This document shows, one piece after another, positions 33,351 to 45,441 of a stretch of DNA of 64,000 nucleotides; the first letter of the stretch is position 1, and every line of letters begins with the position of its first letter. Origin of the DNA: Russula earlei (lineage: Eukaryota > Basidiomycota > Agaricomycetes > Russulales > Russulaceae). The notes under the pieces are model-generated. The model was not told where the DNA came from. It worked only from the letters and a program-made list of their open reading frames with translations, and did no database searches. The stretch spans positions 1 to 64,000 of the forward strand of contig JAGFNK010000102.1 of assembly GCA_025769875.1 (NCBI GenBank), given 5' to 3'. Both the position numbers and the translations under genes were made by a program.

Positions 33351-33597
33351 TGACAAGGATCGTGATCGTGACAAGGATACAGTAGATCGCGGCGACCGTA
33401 GGGACAGAGATAGAGAGCGAAGAGACAGAGACCGCGAATCTCGGGACAAGGAGAGGGACGACCACCGTCGCAGCAGGAGTGCCGACCGCAAGCGTAGTCC
33501 ATCGCCCGCTGCCCTGAAGGAGGATGACGCCTCTAGGTCTCCGCTTCCGGCGCGAAAGGGTGAAGATTCTGGCATGTCTCCTATTCGTGGGGATTAG
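32585..33597 (+). CDS. SR-family splicing factor (RRM plus RS/RD tail)
   Basis: Five exons, 32585-32658, 32715-32777, 32981-33037, 33100-33139 and 33199-33597, sum to 210 aa. The N-terminal RRM has RNP2 as ILFVSGF (residues 4-10) and RNP1 as YAFVEF, then DAEDAYYDMHGRMFEGSRLG and IQWAKNPP. From about residue 95 the tail is RS/RD-rich (RRDRSRSPRRRSGRDRERDR onward, then about nine RD pairs encoded by an almost pure GACCGA hexamer near 33306-33350), ending in SPIRGD. This architecture is that of SR proteins such as fission yeast Srp1/Srp2: RNA binding by the RRM, protein contacts by the phosphorylated tail, in nuclear pre-mRNA splicing. I cannot assign the exact orthologue. Confidence 0.88.
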
Positions 33598-33847
33598 ACG
33601 CTTCGTTGCTTGCCTCGTTGCTGTCTCGGTCTTGGTCCTCGATTTTGGTTCTGTTCTCGTGTTGACAAAACGTGCAACGTGTGGCTCTGCGTTGCGTTGT
33701 TCGGCCTTTTGTTTTCTTTCTTATTTTACCCGTACTATCGTATCGTATCCGTGGCGTAACCAGAAATCAATGCGAATGGCGAATGCCGTGATGCGATGCG
33801 ATGCGATGCGACCACCGTCCTTTCCTTTCCTTCCACCACCAAAGAAC

Positions 33848-35841
33848 ATGACTCAACATCTGCATGAACCCACTATAGACGATCTCAGCGTGAAGCTCTG
33901 CTTCATCTGCCGTGAGGAGGAACGCCATGACAGTGCGCCATGACAGTCTCCGGCTGCCCTACGTACACTAATGTCCTCTAGACCCACCCGACCCACCACC
34001 CCTGTGGGTACACCCGTGCAAATGCACCCTAGTCGCCCACGAGTCCTGTCTCGTTCGCTGGATCTTGACCCAACAGCGTGATTTTGGCCGCTCACGGGGT
34101 GAACTCAAGTGTCCGCAGTGCGGAGAGCTCTATGAATTCGAGGGCTACAACCCCGTCGGTCTGCGGTTCCTCAACTCTGTAAACCGTGCCCTATCCCGCT
34201 TCGGCCGTGTCATAATTCTCTTTTGTGCTGGCACCCTCATTGTCTCTTTCGGCGCAGGTGAGTCTGTCCGCTCCCGCCTTGCCTTGTCCCCTCTGACTGG
34301 ACTGGCAGGCATCTACCTGACCTGCACGACATACGGTGCCTTCGCCGTGCACGAGTTTCTCGGCCCCGATATGTTCCGCGCCCTGCTGACGGCCAACCCG
34401 ACGAAATGGCCGTGGCACGCGTGGATCCACCTGCCACTGGTCCCGTTCTCGCTCATCGCTTCCCGCACGTCCTCCGTCCTCTGGGCCACCTCCCCGCTCG
34501 TTCCCCTCCTCTTCCCTTGGCCCTCCACCCTCCCCGTCGTCGCCGCCGCGAACGCAGAACAGGCTGGGACTTGGGCCGTCCGCCCGCCCGCAGCTGTGGC
34601 CCCCGCCCCCGGCACTCGTGTGCGCGATGTTCCCCCTCGTGCGTACGCTGTACGGGCGGCTCCGGGATCGCGTCATCCGTGCGATCGTGCAGGATTTCAT
34701 GGCCCCACGTCGGCCTGGACCAGCAGGGAAGACAAGGGCCACTACAGCCAGGGGACGAGCAGGAAGGATTACAACGCGGTCAACGAGAACAGGAACAACA
34801 AGAACGGCCACCCCAGCTGCGACCACAACAACAACAACAGCGACAACAGCGACAACAAGCAGCACCACCTGGCCCTGGGGAGCAGCACCGCTTCCAGCTC
34901 CAAGTTGGTGAACAATTTCATCTCGAATTTACCCACGTCCTCTTCGGCCCCGAGGGCCCACCGGCGGACGCGCCTGGTCCCGCTCTCGTCGCGCCCGTCA
35001 ATCCTGCAGCTGGCGCGGGTGCGGTGGACAATCTGGTAGGCGAGGAGCCCCAACAACCAGAAGGGCAGCAGGAGCAAGAGGAGGAGCAACAAGCACAACC
35101 GGCAGGACAGGGCCAGGAACAGGTGCAAGCTCCCCCACAGCCAGTGGGACGAGAACGACGCCGGCGCGGTGGCCGCGCGCGCGATCCGCACGACGGGTGC
35201 CAGCCTGGGCCGCCTCATCGGCGGTGCGCTCGCAATGCCGACCATCGCGCGCATTATGGGAGCCGTGCTCCTCCGCATCTCCCACATCGTCCCCCTCGTG
35301 CGCACCATCATCGCCCACAGGCCGCCCGTCCCACCCGCCGCTCCAGCAGCTTCCCTGGTCGGGCTATGGGGCGCGGCCAGCGTGTCCGCTCTGCGTCTGT
35401 TCGGAAGAGCCGGCGCCAATGCCGACCTCGACCAGAGCGGTCTCGGCGCCAAGTTACTCGGCGGATTTCTGGCGACGAGTAACGAATGGGCGAGGAGTGA
35501 CCCGGTTTGGTACTTTTTTTTTTTTTTGTCAACTTCACGGCTGCCCCTCTCCCTTTCCTGTCATCCATCCCGCTGACGCGATTCGTGTTGCTATAGGTGG
35601 CGAAATGCTCTCGGACTTGGCATTTATCTCGTGGTCAGTAAACCGTTACGCTCCTTTGCGGACGTCGAGAGCTGAAGTCGCCTTTGTGAAACTTTCTTTG
35701 TGTGTGTTTTAGGCGAAGGACGGCCTGAAAGTTCTCCATTTGCTGCTTGCAAAGAAAGAGCTCAAGGAGAGACACATCAAAAACAAGTCGTTTTCTGGCA
35801 TCGACTTGACGCAGCTTGACCTTATGGAGCATCCCAAGTAG
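33848..35841 (+). CDS. RING-CH (MARCH-type) membrane E3 ubiquitin ligase
   Basis: The start is ATG 33848. The C4HC3 RING-variant domain is built across the first intron: KLCFICREEE, then LWVHPCKCTLVAHESCLVRW and ELKCPQCGELYEFEGYNP. Hydrophobic segments follow (RVIILFCAGTLIVSF, and IYLTCTTYGAFAVHEFLGPD onward), then LWPPPPALVCAMFPLVRTLY and GRLRDRVIRAIVQDFM, a Q/P/E-rich low-complexity part (about 34740-35140) and a C-terminal membrane part (GRLIGGALAMPTIARIMGAV, WRNALGLGIYLV, AKDGLKVLHLLLAKKELKER). It ends MEHPK at 35841. Fungal proteins of this layout are organelle or ER membrane ubiquitin ligases. Exon joins in the low-complexity part are uncertain because all three frames stay open there. 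Confidence 0.82.
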
Positions 35842-36046
35842 CAGAGACGGTGGTAAAAGGGAGAGAGCTCTCTTCCCGTCGTCTCGTCTCACTTTGCTTT
35901 TCCCCACACGCCTTCTCGGTTGTATCACCGCTCACCATGTCGTCATTCTCATGCATATTCCACTTGTTGGATCTTAATACCTCGGGCGAGAGGGGGGGGG
36001 CACCAACGATGAAGAGTGTGCTACGTCGATTCAAGGGGGACATCTG

Positions 36047-37869
36047 CTAATCGACTTCTAACACCGTCCCACGTTGCACGCTCCCCCAACCTGAGAGACA
36101 GGCGACTAGTCAGCCAAGAAAAAAGTTAGAAATAAATCGTAGTGCGATCTTACCGACTAGCCGCCAGTGCTTGTCGATCCGCCTTGAGAGCGCGACCTTC
36201 TCCCCGACCTCCGTGCACGCGGGCGACGTCAGTTGGATCTTGGCCAGGTCCGCCTTGACGCTTAACACGCGCCCGCCGGTCGACGTCGAGCCGATGTTGA
36301 TCAAGAGGAGCTCGCCCTTGACCAGCTTGGCCACCTTGGTCTGCTTCTTGTCCTCCGTTTTGACGCCGAGCAACCGGCGAAGCAGGAACAGACTGATCTC
36401 CAGCTCTGCATTGGGGGTGTCAATCGGTGAAAAGAAGACTCTTTCTTTTCTGCTTGGCGGAGACGACGTACCGGTGAAGATTTGGGGCAATTTGCCGACG
36501 GCTCCAAGCACCTGCCCGACCAGGCGGTCCGCACGGCATAGCGTCGGGTCGATCTTTGTGCCCACGCCGATGAGACCTCCGGGCACGGCGAACTGCAGTT
36601 GGTTCGACTCTGCGTGGAGCGAGACGATGCGCGAATAGATGGGTTGGCAGCGGTTGCGGCCCGAGCTGTCCTTCGTGACGATGCCCGGCCGGATCTCGAC
36701 CTCCATGCCGAGGCGGAGCACGCCCGTGAGGATCGAAGCCGCCCGCGACGCCGCCCTTGAGGTCGTCAACTTCCGCGCCTGGCTTGTTCACGTCGAAGGA
36801 CCGGATCACGATCAATCGCGGATCGGAGGTGAAGTCGCGCACGGGGATCGGGATCCGCTTCACGATGTATTCGTTCACTGCGTCGATGTTGTACTTGAGC
36901 TGCGCAGAGATGGGCACTATGGGTGATGAATCTGCCACGGTACCTGAGGGTCAAGGCGGGTCGCCCTGGGTCAGACAGCCGAACGGCGGTGGGGGAGGGG
37001 GGGAGGGGGGGGCAATGTCCCACCCTTTACAAAGGCAGCGATGCTCTTTTGATGTTCGAGGGCCTGCGCCTCTTTGATCAGGTCGACCTTGTTCTGGAGA
37101 ATGATGAGGTGCTCGAGCTTCATGATCTCGACGGCCGCCAAGTGTTCTGACGTCTGGGGCTGCGGGCATGTTTCGTTCGCGGCGATGAGCAGAAGTGCGG
37201 CATCCATGACCGCTGCGCCGTTCAGCATGGTGGCCATCAGAATGTCGTGCCCGGGGCAGTCGACGAATGAGACGTGACGGATGAGCTTCATCCGGTGCCC
37301 GCATCCTGGCCGTTCGCATGGTGGGTTGTCTTCCTTGTCGGAGCGATACGAGCGGTAGTTCCCTGGTCGTGGACAAGCCTCATTTTCGCACTTGTAGATC
37401 TAGGGATAGATGTCAGAAAGCCGCGTGTCATCCCGAACCCGCTACCCCATAGGGGGTTTCGCGACGAGTGAGAGGGCGCAACAGCCCACGGACCTTCGCA
37501 TTAGCGTAGCCCAGCTTAATGGTGATATTTCGCACGAGCTCGTTCTTGAAACGGACTGTCATGACTCCTGATATTGCTTTTACTACGGTCGATTTGCCGT
37601 GTGCGACATGACCGATGGTGCCTGCGGCAGATAGATCGGTGAGTGCACCACGAATCCGTTGTCAATGGCGAATTACGCGCACCAAGGTTTATGGTAGCCT
37701 GGGGATATTAGAACGAGGGGGAAAGGCGAGGGCGATCCGCACTCACTTGTTTTGAAATGACTATGGGGGAGAGCGGCGTCAACTTTGTGACGTCCACGTC
37801 GACCTTTGGGACGAGCTCGACGTCCTCCTCGACTTCCGAGTCTGAGTCGTCCTCACGTCTAACTGGCAT
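36047..37869 (-). CDS. GCD11: Translation initiation factor eIF2 subunit gamma
   Basis: The minus-strand start is ATG 37869 ([20 protein letters not shown]). Motifs in order: [20 protein letters not shown] (P-loop), [13 protein letters not shown] (switch 1), the zinc knuckle ([20 protein letters not shown]), [20 protein letters not shown] (G3), [16 protein letters not shown] (G4), [20 protein letters not shown] (G5). The beta-barrel domains follow ([54 protein letters not shown]), ending [13 protein letters not shown] at 36047. It is the GTPase core of eIF2, which brings initiator Met-tRNA to the 40S subunit. About 465 aa in eight or so exons. The intron near 36960-37020 carries long G runs. 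All signature residues look intact. Confidence 0.95.
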
Positions 37870-38210
37870 GTTTGTAGGATTCTATCTCAGGCCGAGTCAC
37901 AACAAAAAGATTGAAAGATAATGAGATCTTGCCCAAATACGTCCAAATACCCCTCCTCATCAGTTGCTGTCGACCTCATCACTGCCAACGCCGTTGCATC
38001 ACGATCAATTCTCAGTCCTCGAACCGTGTGATACCGTAGTTGTGTTCTAAGCTTGCCCTCACCCAGACCGCCATTGCCATCGGCCTTGACACGCAGCATG
38101 CGGCCCAAGATTCGTTACTTTTGAGGTTAAGAGTCTAATCCCGTCCAACCACGGTTCGGCTAGGCTGTACACCACCGGGCGTCGTTGTCGTCTCAGTCCA
38201 GCCCCAAAGC
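37870..38210. promoter_or_regulatory. Divergent spacer between eIF2 gamma and the next gene
   Basis: 341 bp between two divergent ATGs. No recognisable gene, repeat or clear TATA box is present. Confidence 0.4.
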
Positions 38211-40351
38211 ATGGTCATCAATCTCACCCAGCACCAGATCTTCGGCCTCTTTCCATGCCACCCACATTTGCCCGTTTCCTCCTCGACTCACAGGCAGTGC
38301 CGTCGCTACTCTTCTTGATGCACACTGGCTTGTGCACACACTATTCTATCGTTCCGCAGTCACTATCTCTTTTCCCATTCCGTTATGACGCATTCTTCTC
38401 CACAGACATACCTCGTGTGGTCCACTCTTTCATTTCTTGTACGTCGTCTACTCGCGCGCTTATCCTTCGACTTCATCTGATGTGATTCATGCAGGTGGCG
38501 AGTTTTTTGGTCTATCATCTCTGGTCGTTTGACAGGTTCCGGTGCCTAAGGTCGGCATGCCAAGTTGGCTCAGACGTACACCTCGTTCTTACCCACTGCG
38601 TAGATGGAATCAGGGCTTCAACGGTGGATTCAAGAGACTCATGACGGTGTGTTCGTGCTACTCGCTCCGCTTCCAGGCGTTCTGATTGTTTTCCTAGTAC
38701 ACCTACATCACGGGTTTACCCCTCATGCTTGCATATTCCGTCGGGTTCTGTATCATCAAGTATTCGGAAGGGTACATTTTCATACCAGGAGTTGGCAGCG
38801 AGTATTGTATTCGCTGGGTGAACCCCACACATGCTAATGAAAGCCACCAGTCATCCCTACACCCTATGAGCTCTGGGCGAATTCTCACCGGAATGCAATT
38901 TTTCCTCTCTACTTATGCATTTCCATTGCATGGGGACTGGAGATGTACGCGATATCTACTCTAATATAAATATATATATCTGATGCGGAGTGTCATCTGA
39001 CAGGGTCACGCATCTTCAAAGTGAGTTTACGCTCATACCCAGTATAGATACGACTTCTTTATCTTGTACAGTCCTTTGCTTCTTCATATTCCTCATAAGT
39101 TCAGGATTAGCGCAAGATTGGTTCCGGAGCTGGTATTTCAAGACATGGGCAGTAGGCTCACTCATATCGGTCATCTACATCCCCTTGGTCACCATTGTGA
39201 CGCGGTCAGACCCGCTCAAGGTATTTCAAAGACGATATCATGTGTCTGATCTGACCCCTCGAAGTGTGAAGCATTCACTTTCCTCGCGGGAAGCACGGGA
39301 AGCCTGTTATTGACTATTTGTTCTATGGTCGTCATGTCTGCCTTTCTCTGATTGCATGTACCCTCGACCATGCTCATAACTCTCTTTACCACAGGCCGCG
39401 TTTCAAGCCGTTCTTAGAAGGACTGGTGGGGCCCACGCCTTGCACGCTGTCTTAAAATGTTGACGCCCTCTTAGCGAAGGGAACAGGTTGACATCTCAGT
39501 CGTCATCCGTCTGACCAAGTTTCAGGAGTTGAGCGTACGCCCACGGCATTTCAAATGTATCGCCTTGTCCCTTCCTCATGATTGTGATCCAGATGATTTT
39601 CATCTACAGTCGGGCACTGTCCGCCATTCCCTTGCTCATACTCTCTGTTGGCGGCGTGACGAGCGACCACTATGTCAATGAGTCATTGTAAGTACGTGCA
39701 TTCCCCTACACCGCAAATTAATGCCGAGTCATTCGCGATGTACAGATTTCTTACAGGTCCGCCTAGGGTCACTTTGAAATGTTGACGTCTGATGAACCCT
39801 CTTCAGACATGCTCCAGGTCATGAGCGGGTTTGGGGTCGCAGTCTCCTCGGCAATTGCACTTCCGGTATTTCTATTCTAATAGCGTACGTCGCAACGGGC
39901 CTTGACCAGGCGGCAGATCTTCTTCCCTCGCTCTATCCAAGGAGAGATTGCTCGGGCGGATAGCCTCAGAAGGGGGAAGGATCGCCTTTCTCAAGTCTCC
40001 GACGACTCTGAGCTATATGCCATGTACGACCTGCATCCACAACCCAGCGCGGAGATGGACAAGACGACTCCCCCCTCGGTCGAGGAATCGCTACATATGC
40101 CGCCCCCCTACCCGCAGCAAGAGGGGAATATACAGAGCCTTGTCCCCAACTTTTCGACTTTGCCCATTCGTCTTGAACCCAACCGCCGTCCACCAGACGT
40201 CATTGAACATGAGCGGGACTTTTCTATGTCCGCTGGGCATACTGCGGCCCATCAGCCTGGGTATCACCTGTCAGGTCACCGGCCGTCGAGCATGGCCCGG
40301 CTTATCAATTCTTTCAGGTCTCCCATTGGTATGCACTTTGCGGATCATTAA
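38211..40351 (+). CDS. Basidiomycete multi-pass membrane protein (GPCR-like layout), many small exons
   Basis: The start is ATG 38211 (MVINLTQHQIFGLFP). Spliced pieces give TGSAVATLLDAHWLVHTLFY, TYLVWSTLSFLVASFLVYHL, WSFDRFRCLRWNQGFNGGFK and RLMT, then YTYITGLPLMLAYSVGFCII with KYSEGYIFIPG. Next come ISSGLAQDWFRSWYFKTWAV, SVIYIPLVTIVTRSDPLK, CEAFTFLAGSTGSLLLT, VVIRLTKFQELS, a microexon (FLT), SGFGVAVSSAIALP and IFFPRSIQGEIARADS. A long polar tail with DLHPQPSAEMDKTTPP follows to 40351. I know this pattern from agaricomycete genomes as an unnamed integral membrane family, sometimes labelled GPCR-like; function is unknown. A one-base frame discrepancy seems to lie at about 38255-38285 between the first two pieces, and another join near 39340-39400 is unclear. 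Confidence 0.72.
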
Positions 40352-43300
40352 TGGGGTGCGTTGTATGGCTGAATTTTCCCGTGCTACCCCAGATATAGGC
40401 ACACGCCGTTCATAATACACTGCCCAGCCCCCGCAACGAGTGGTTTGCATGACGGCGATGCGGTGTAGAGACAGGCACATGTATCCATCCCCGAGGCCTC
40501 GAAACGAAACAGAACCCTCATGCTACTTGAGATGGGCCTCGTGCATCTATTTTATATAATGCCATTAATATTGTCCCAACCTACGCGGCTGCGTACGATC
40601 ACCTTTCTCTACGGAGTCAGAACAGAAACGGTGCTATAAATTCGTGCTGCCCACCATTCTTGCCTTCCAGGCGAGAAATGGCCCCACCTGCAAGACACGC
40701 ACAGGGCGATTGGAGTCACCGACTGCAAGCGTGAGGGAGTGGTTCCGCTCACGGTCGATTGCCCGGCACTGGCCGCCTCAGGAGCGAAGACTGAGGGGAA
40801 ACGGGAACGCATGCTGAACATCGCTCATCAACCGCGGCCGTTCAAAAGGCGAAGATGTAGGATCCCACGTCAGGTGGCGGCTCGGTGCGCGAGCGCTTCG
40901 GCAAATACAAGGGGACATCGCGTAACCTCGCGCTCCCAGAGGAGGTACCGAAACCGTACAGGGTTTCGTTTTATTTTATTTTTACACGTAAGCGTGGCGT
41001 CTTTTCAAAACAGGACCTGTGAACCTTGAGTTAGTTGTGCGCCCATGGGCCACGGGCCCACGGCTTCCGAGGGGTGTGGAGGAGGAGAGGGGGGGGGGGA
41101 GGAAGGCGCGAATGCCATGGGGCATGCCACCCCACCCCCACGCCATGCTTCCATTTTCTAGGACAGCGTGCGCCTCAGGCGCTGCTGGTTGGCGCAAGGG
41201 CAGAGTTCTCCTCAAATCGAGCCGGGGGACTTGTCCTTCTCATCGTCTTCCTCATCCGCGGCCGCCGTCGCCGAGACTATGTGCCCCTCCCCTCTCGGGC
41301 TCCCCCCAAGCCGTCACCCGGGAAGGGAGGGAGGGGGTGGGCGAACCCTCGGATGGATGGATGGAAACGGCGCGGGCAAACCACGAGCTGCGGTCCAGAG
41401 ATGTGTGCGACACATCCTCGCTGTCAGTGGCTGAGATATTTCCAAGGGGAATGGCGGCCGCCCCGCCCCGATCGATGCGGCCCCTTATTGTGTCTGCGGA
41501 TTCCGTCGCTGTTGTATGCCATGGAGCGGATGGGGAGTGTCCGACAAAGAGTCGTCGTCGTCTACGTCCCGAAACGCTTCGCGGCGTCGACGAGACGTTA
41601 GGACGTGCCAGTGTGCGCGTGGTGAGAGAGGTCGCTTGGTCGAGTCGGAGGCCAGCGTCGCATGCTCACTTGTTCGAATATCTAGCCAACCTCTGTCGCA
41701 TGTTGCCGTTATGATTCGCGGTGCCGTCTATCCTTCACATACCAGGAAGGTCAGAAGAAAAAAAATACATGCATTCACATCACGGTGAGGGGACATGAAT
41801 TTCCCGTAGGCGGGACTGTCTGAACAGAGTCCGAAATCCAGAGATGCCGGTGAGACGCCTGGTCCCAGCTATGGGGGTAGAGCAGAGGAGCCTCCTTATC
41901 GCTGCTCCCCCGGCCCCGATGCCTGACTCAGAACTCAGTCAGAGACCCACACGAGCGGGGCTCTCGGGCTCATTGAGACGTCAAATTTTGCCCATGGGCG
42001 GCCATGTTTCGCGTCACGTAACGGTCTTTGGAAGCGTTGTCGTTTCATATATGACCAGTCAAGACAAACTAGAAGCGGATGTTGTTCTGATTTCGCAAGG
42101 GTCGCGCCTCTACGGGCGCCAGGGGAAGAGGGAGCGCATGCGAATACCAGCGACCCGACGAGTTCTAAGCGGCAGTCCCTAAGGTGAGCGGATACCGTGA
42201 GCTCAAGTAATTAGGTTGACACCGGTAAATTGAAGCTTTCAAATCTAACGAGAGCATAATTGGCATGTTGAGGTGCTGATTGGTTGACACCTGTGCTGAT
42301 CCGTGACTTTGCAAGATCACCTGTAGTTTTTTTTTTTTTTCAGCCTCGATTCCCCCCCTCCTCCCCCCCAACACATACGCATCGCATCCTCTTCAATCGA
42401 ATATTTCCGCGGATGTCACCAGTGCGCAGAAAGAAATTTTTGGTCGGTGGCGCAGACTTGCTGACTTACAACAATAGCGGAGGCGCCGATTCCCGGGCCG
42501 GATTAAGTGGCCGAAACCGACGATCTCCGGAGCGCAAGCAAGGAACGAGAAAGCCACCCGTCCGTACTGGACCTTGCCGGTCAATTTGTGCTGCCCCTGT
42601 GGGAGAGAAACGCTGCATCCACGCGCCACCTATGATTGATGAGACCCCATTAACCGTGCGCGCGTGCATGTCCTGAACGCTCGGAGGCCTTGGGAATCCC
42701 CGAGGCGTGATGGAGGTCGCCCTGGCTGGCCAAAAGCTACTTGACGACGGGTCATGGCCGCTCCGAGCTTCAACACGGCGGTCGTGTAAACCAGCACCCC
42801 TATTGCTTGGCGTCGGCGGGAAAGGAAACATGATGTGGGTGGTTAAATTTGCCACCGGCGATCATATGCGCCGCCACCAATCCCCCTCTTTTGGACGTGT
42901 TTCTGCGCTGCGCTTTTTTTTTTTTTTTTTTCCCTTGATTATGGGACCGGATCCACTTCCGTCGCCCCCCCCCCCCACTTTGTTCGCGATCGTGTTCACG
43001 ATGTCCTGGACCTTTGTGGCCTTTTCGGGAAAAAAAAATATGGGATCCTGGGTTTCAGCTACGAGTCGTCGCGTCGCGACGATGGCTCGATGGGACCGAG
43101 GCAACGGCGCCTACGAATACCTCCACCTACCTCGAGGACCCCGGCCCTGGAGGCAATACTACCCCCGTGTCGCACGTTACGAAAGCCGCACCCATCCGTC
43201 GAGGCAAGGGGTCGATATAAAGTTTGACAGAGCCAAAAGCAGACCCGTGACTACCACCGACTTATGCTTATGTTCGACCCTTGACCGACAGCACCGGATT

Positions 43301-43680
43301 CTGTGGGGGGGGGTTCTCTCGTCGGGAACACACAATTCTGGTCACAAGGCAATCACTCTCTCAAGTCGACAACGCACGCTGGCTGTCCTCCTAGGCGACT
43401 TTCCCAACCATCGCGCCGAAATAAGAATGCGCTTTGCCGCTCTTAGGATGGGCGAAAATAGCTGTCGGCAGTGCCAATTCGGAACTGCGTCAAACTTTAT
43501 CCTTTGCACCCGGTGTGTGGTAGGACCGACTTGAGGCTTAAAGAGGATATAGCGAAGGGGCTTCGATCCGGTCATGCAATAATTCTGTTCTCCATACAGC
43601 GTCACAACACACGCGTATATATATAGCAATGAAACGACATGCGTCCCTTCCAGAACAACGCTTTGCGAGTCAGTCTCACA
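40352..43680. other. Gene-poor stretch, about 3.3 kb
   Basis: Several long open frames are present on both strands but they have skewed, G/C-driven composition, no recognisable domains and no convincing splice chains. Long T or C runs (42904-42923, about 42967-42976) and G runs (about 41087-41100) are notable. I see no tRNA or rRNA. A decayed repeat is possible. Confidence 0.45.
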
Positions 43681-44922
43681 TCACCACAGTACAGCACGGA
43701 CGCTCGCGAAGCCCGTCAGCAAAGCATCAACGCCCGCCGCCCCCTCCCCTCTGCATAGGCCCAGGCAAAGGAGATCTAAGGAATGGATCGTGGCGCTGCC
43801 AGACGACTCCGACGGCCCCCACTCCCGTTCGTAGTCGTGCAGAAAATGCCAAAGCGCTGTGTCATCCTCTGCGCGACGACGGGTGGCAGGGCGGCGGCTT
43901 CTGGCGGTTCCGCCGGTGGCGTCTCCAGCTGGAGTTCCGCACAAGGAAGCTGGCGAGGGCTGCGCGTGCGCGCCATCCTGATCGCCCCGCAACTTTGATT
44001 AGTTTGGTCCGCCTGAGGCTGGGTGCCGGCCTCGTGACGTGGTGGATGGAGGCTGCTGGAATCGGTGAGGCAGTGCCGATGGCGCTGCGATGCGGCGGTG
44101 AGCCATTATAAAGAAACCAATTTTTTTTTTTTTTGCGGGAAGGACAGATGCAACGGGTGTGGAGGTAACGTACGTGGCATGAGATCCTCTGGCGCTGTGG
44201 CAGGATGCGCTGCCTGGGAAAGACGTCGAGTGGGAACAGATTTCTTAGGGAGCTGGGATGTCTCCGAGTCCAGAGGAGGGGGGTATGTCGTCTCTTTACT
44301 TGGAGACACAGGCGCGGACAATGGCCTCACAGATGACGAGTGTTGCTGTTGGATAACAAGCCAGGATGAGAGGGGCTTGAGCAGCCGGCCGACGCGGTCT
44401 ATGGCCGCATGGGAGGGGTGAGAAGGGTGAGACTGGCAAGGCAAATGGGTTTATACTACCTCTCAGATCATCGCTATCGACGATGAATTCCTGGCGCTCC
44501 TGAATTGCCCGAAGGATGTCAAAATACAACGCTTTATAATTCCGCAAGGCTGGAATGAAAGACGTAAACGAGTTCAACCTTAACCCGGCACGAGTCAGGG
44601 TTGCTCGAGAGATCTGAAACACAAACGAGGCTGGTTAAGCTGCCGCAATAGGGAAACGAGGATCAGGCATCAAAATTGCCGTATCTACCTCGACGAGGGT
44701 GACAATCTCACAAGCGGGATTTAATCGGTGAACATCCACGAGAATGCGGAGGGGTTCTGAACCTACCTTCCTATTGTGTCGCAGCAAAATTTCGGAGGTC
44801 AGACGATAGGATGATGTCTAAAAGTTCCTGGGCAGCAGGAATGAAATGACTCAAGGAACCAAGACGATGAGCAAGGTCTCCCGCGCGCTGTCGCAAGTCT
44901 GCCACTGTATCACCGGGCATGT
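43681..44922 (-). CDS. Probable unknown spliced gene next to MCM10
   Basis: On the minus strand a chain of open pieces joins through plausible introns: RLTSEILLRHNRKVGSEPLR and ILVDVHRLNPACEIVTLVE; then ISRATLTRAGLRLNSFTSFI with PALRNYKALYFDILRAIQER and QEFIVDSDDLR; then DRVGRLLKPLSSWLVIQQQH and SSSVRPLSAPVSPSKETTYP; and possibly a C-terminal DTALWHFLHDYEREWGPSES with ATIHSLDLLCLGLC ending at 43681. The upstream start is unclear; MPGDTVADLRQRAGDLAHRL from 44922 is one candidate but its join does not keep frame. Helical first part, proline/serine-rich second part. I do not recognise the family. Confidence 0.4.
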
Positions 44923-45378
44923 GGTAGACCAAACTTGAGAGAGGAGGGGACTCGGAGGGAGGGAGGGAGGGAGGGAGGAAGAAAAGAAGAGAGACGGCTG
45001 CGGCGTCAGTAAGAAGCGGACAAAATTTGGGGGCGTGCGGCAGGCGCAGGGCGAGTCTATAAGGGAAAGTCAATGAATGTGGGCAGAGATTGAAGGACCT
45101 GGCTGTAGTGAGAGTATTGGTGCCAAAATGACGGCGCTGCCTTCGCGGTATGTTCCGGAACCTTCCCCTCCACTTTATTTTCACCTGCTGTGAACCCAGG
45201 CTCGTTGAGGCAGCCATACGGTCACACCACCGCCCATGGGCAGGAACAGAATCCGAAATTATCCACCATCCCGTCCGTACGCTTGCCTCCTTCTCGGCAC
45301 GCCGGCGGGGCTCGCGGAGTCTCGGACTCTCCCGGCCGACGACGTCACGAGCACACATGAGGTAAACACGCACAAATA

Positions 45379-45384
45379 ACGCGT
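45379..45384. promoter_or_regulatory. MCB-like ACGCGT upstream of MCM10
   Basis: ACGCGT, the core bound by the MBF cell-cycle factor in yeasts, lies 58 bp before the MCM10 ATG. MCM10 is an S-phase gene, so the site makes sense, but a single hexamer can occur by chance. Confidence 0.4.
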
Positions 45385-45441
45385 CCCCTCCTCCAAACCT
45401 GCTCCTTTCCTGCTGCTGCTGCTCCAACCCCATGTTGGCAA

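Noticed and set aside
33195..33575. RS-rich minus-strand frame opposite the SR protein
   Set aside because: The hexamer repeat makes the complement look RS-like too, but RRM exons and splice sites lie on the plus strand.
34191..35452. Long minus-strand frames opposite the RING-CH gene
   Set aside because: They are valine/alanine-rich shadows of the low-complexity Q/N/T-coding exon on the plus strand.
41019..41714. A 231-codon plus-strand frame
   Set aside because: Two other plus-strand frames are open over the same stretch, composition is G/C-driven and no recognisable domain or intron pattern is present.
43014..43104. Minus-strand frame with FFFPEKATKVQDIVNTIANK as a possible small protein
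   Set aside because: Short, flanked by homopolymers, no start context or partner exons.
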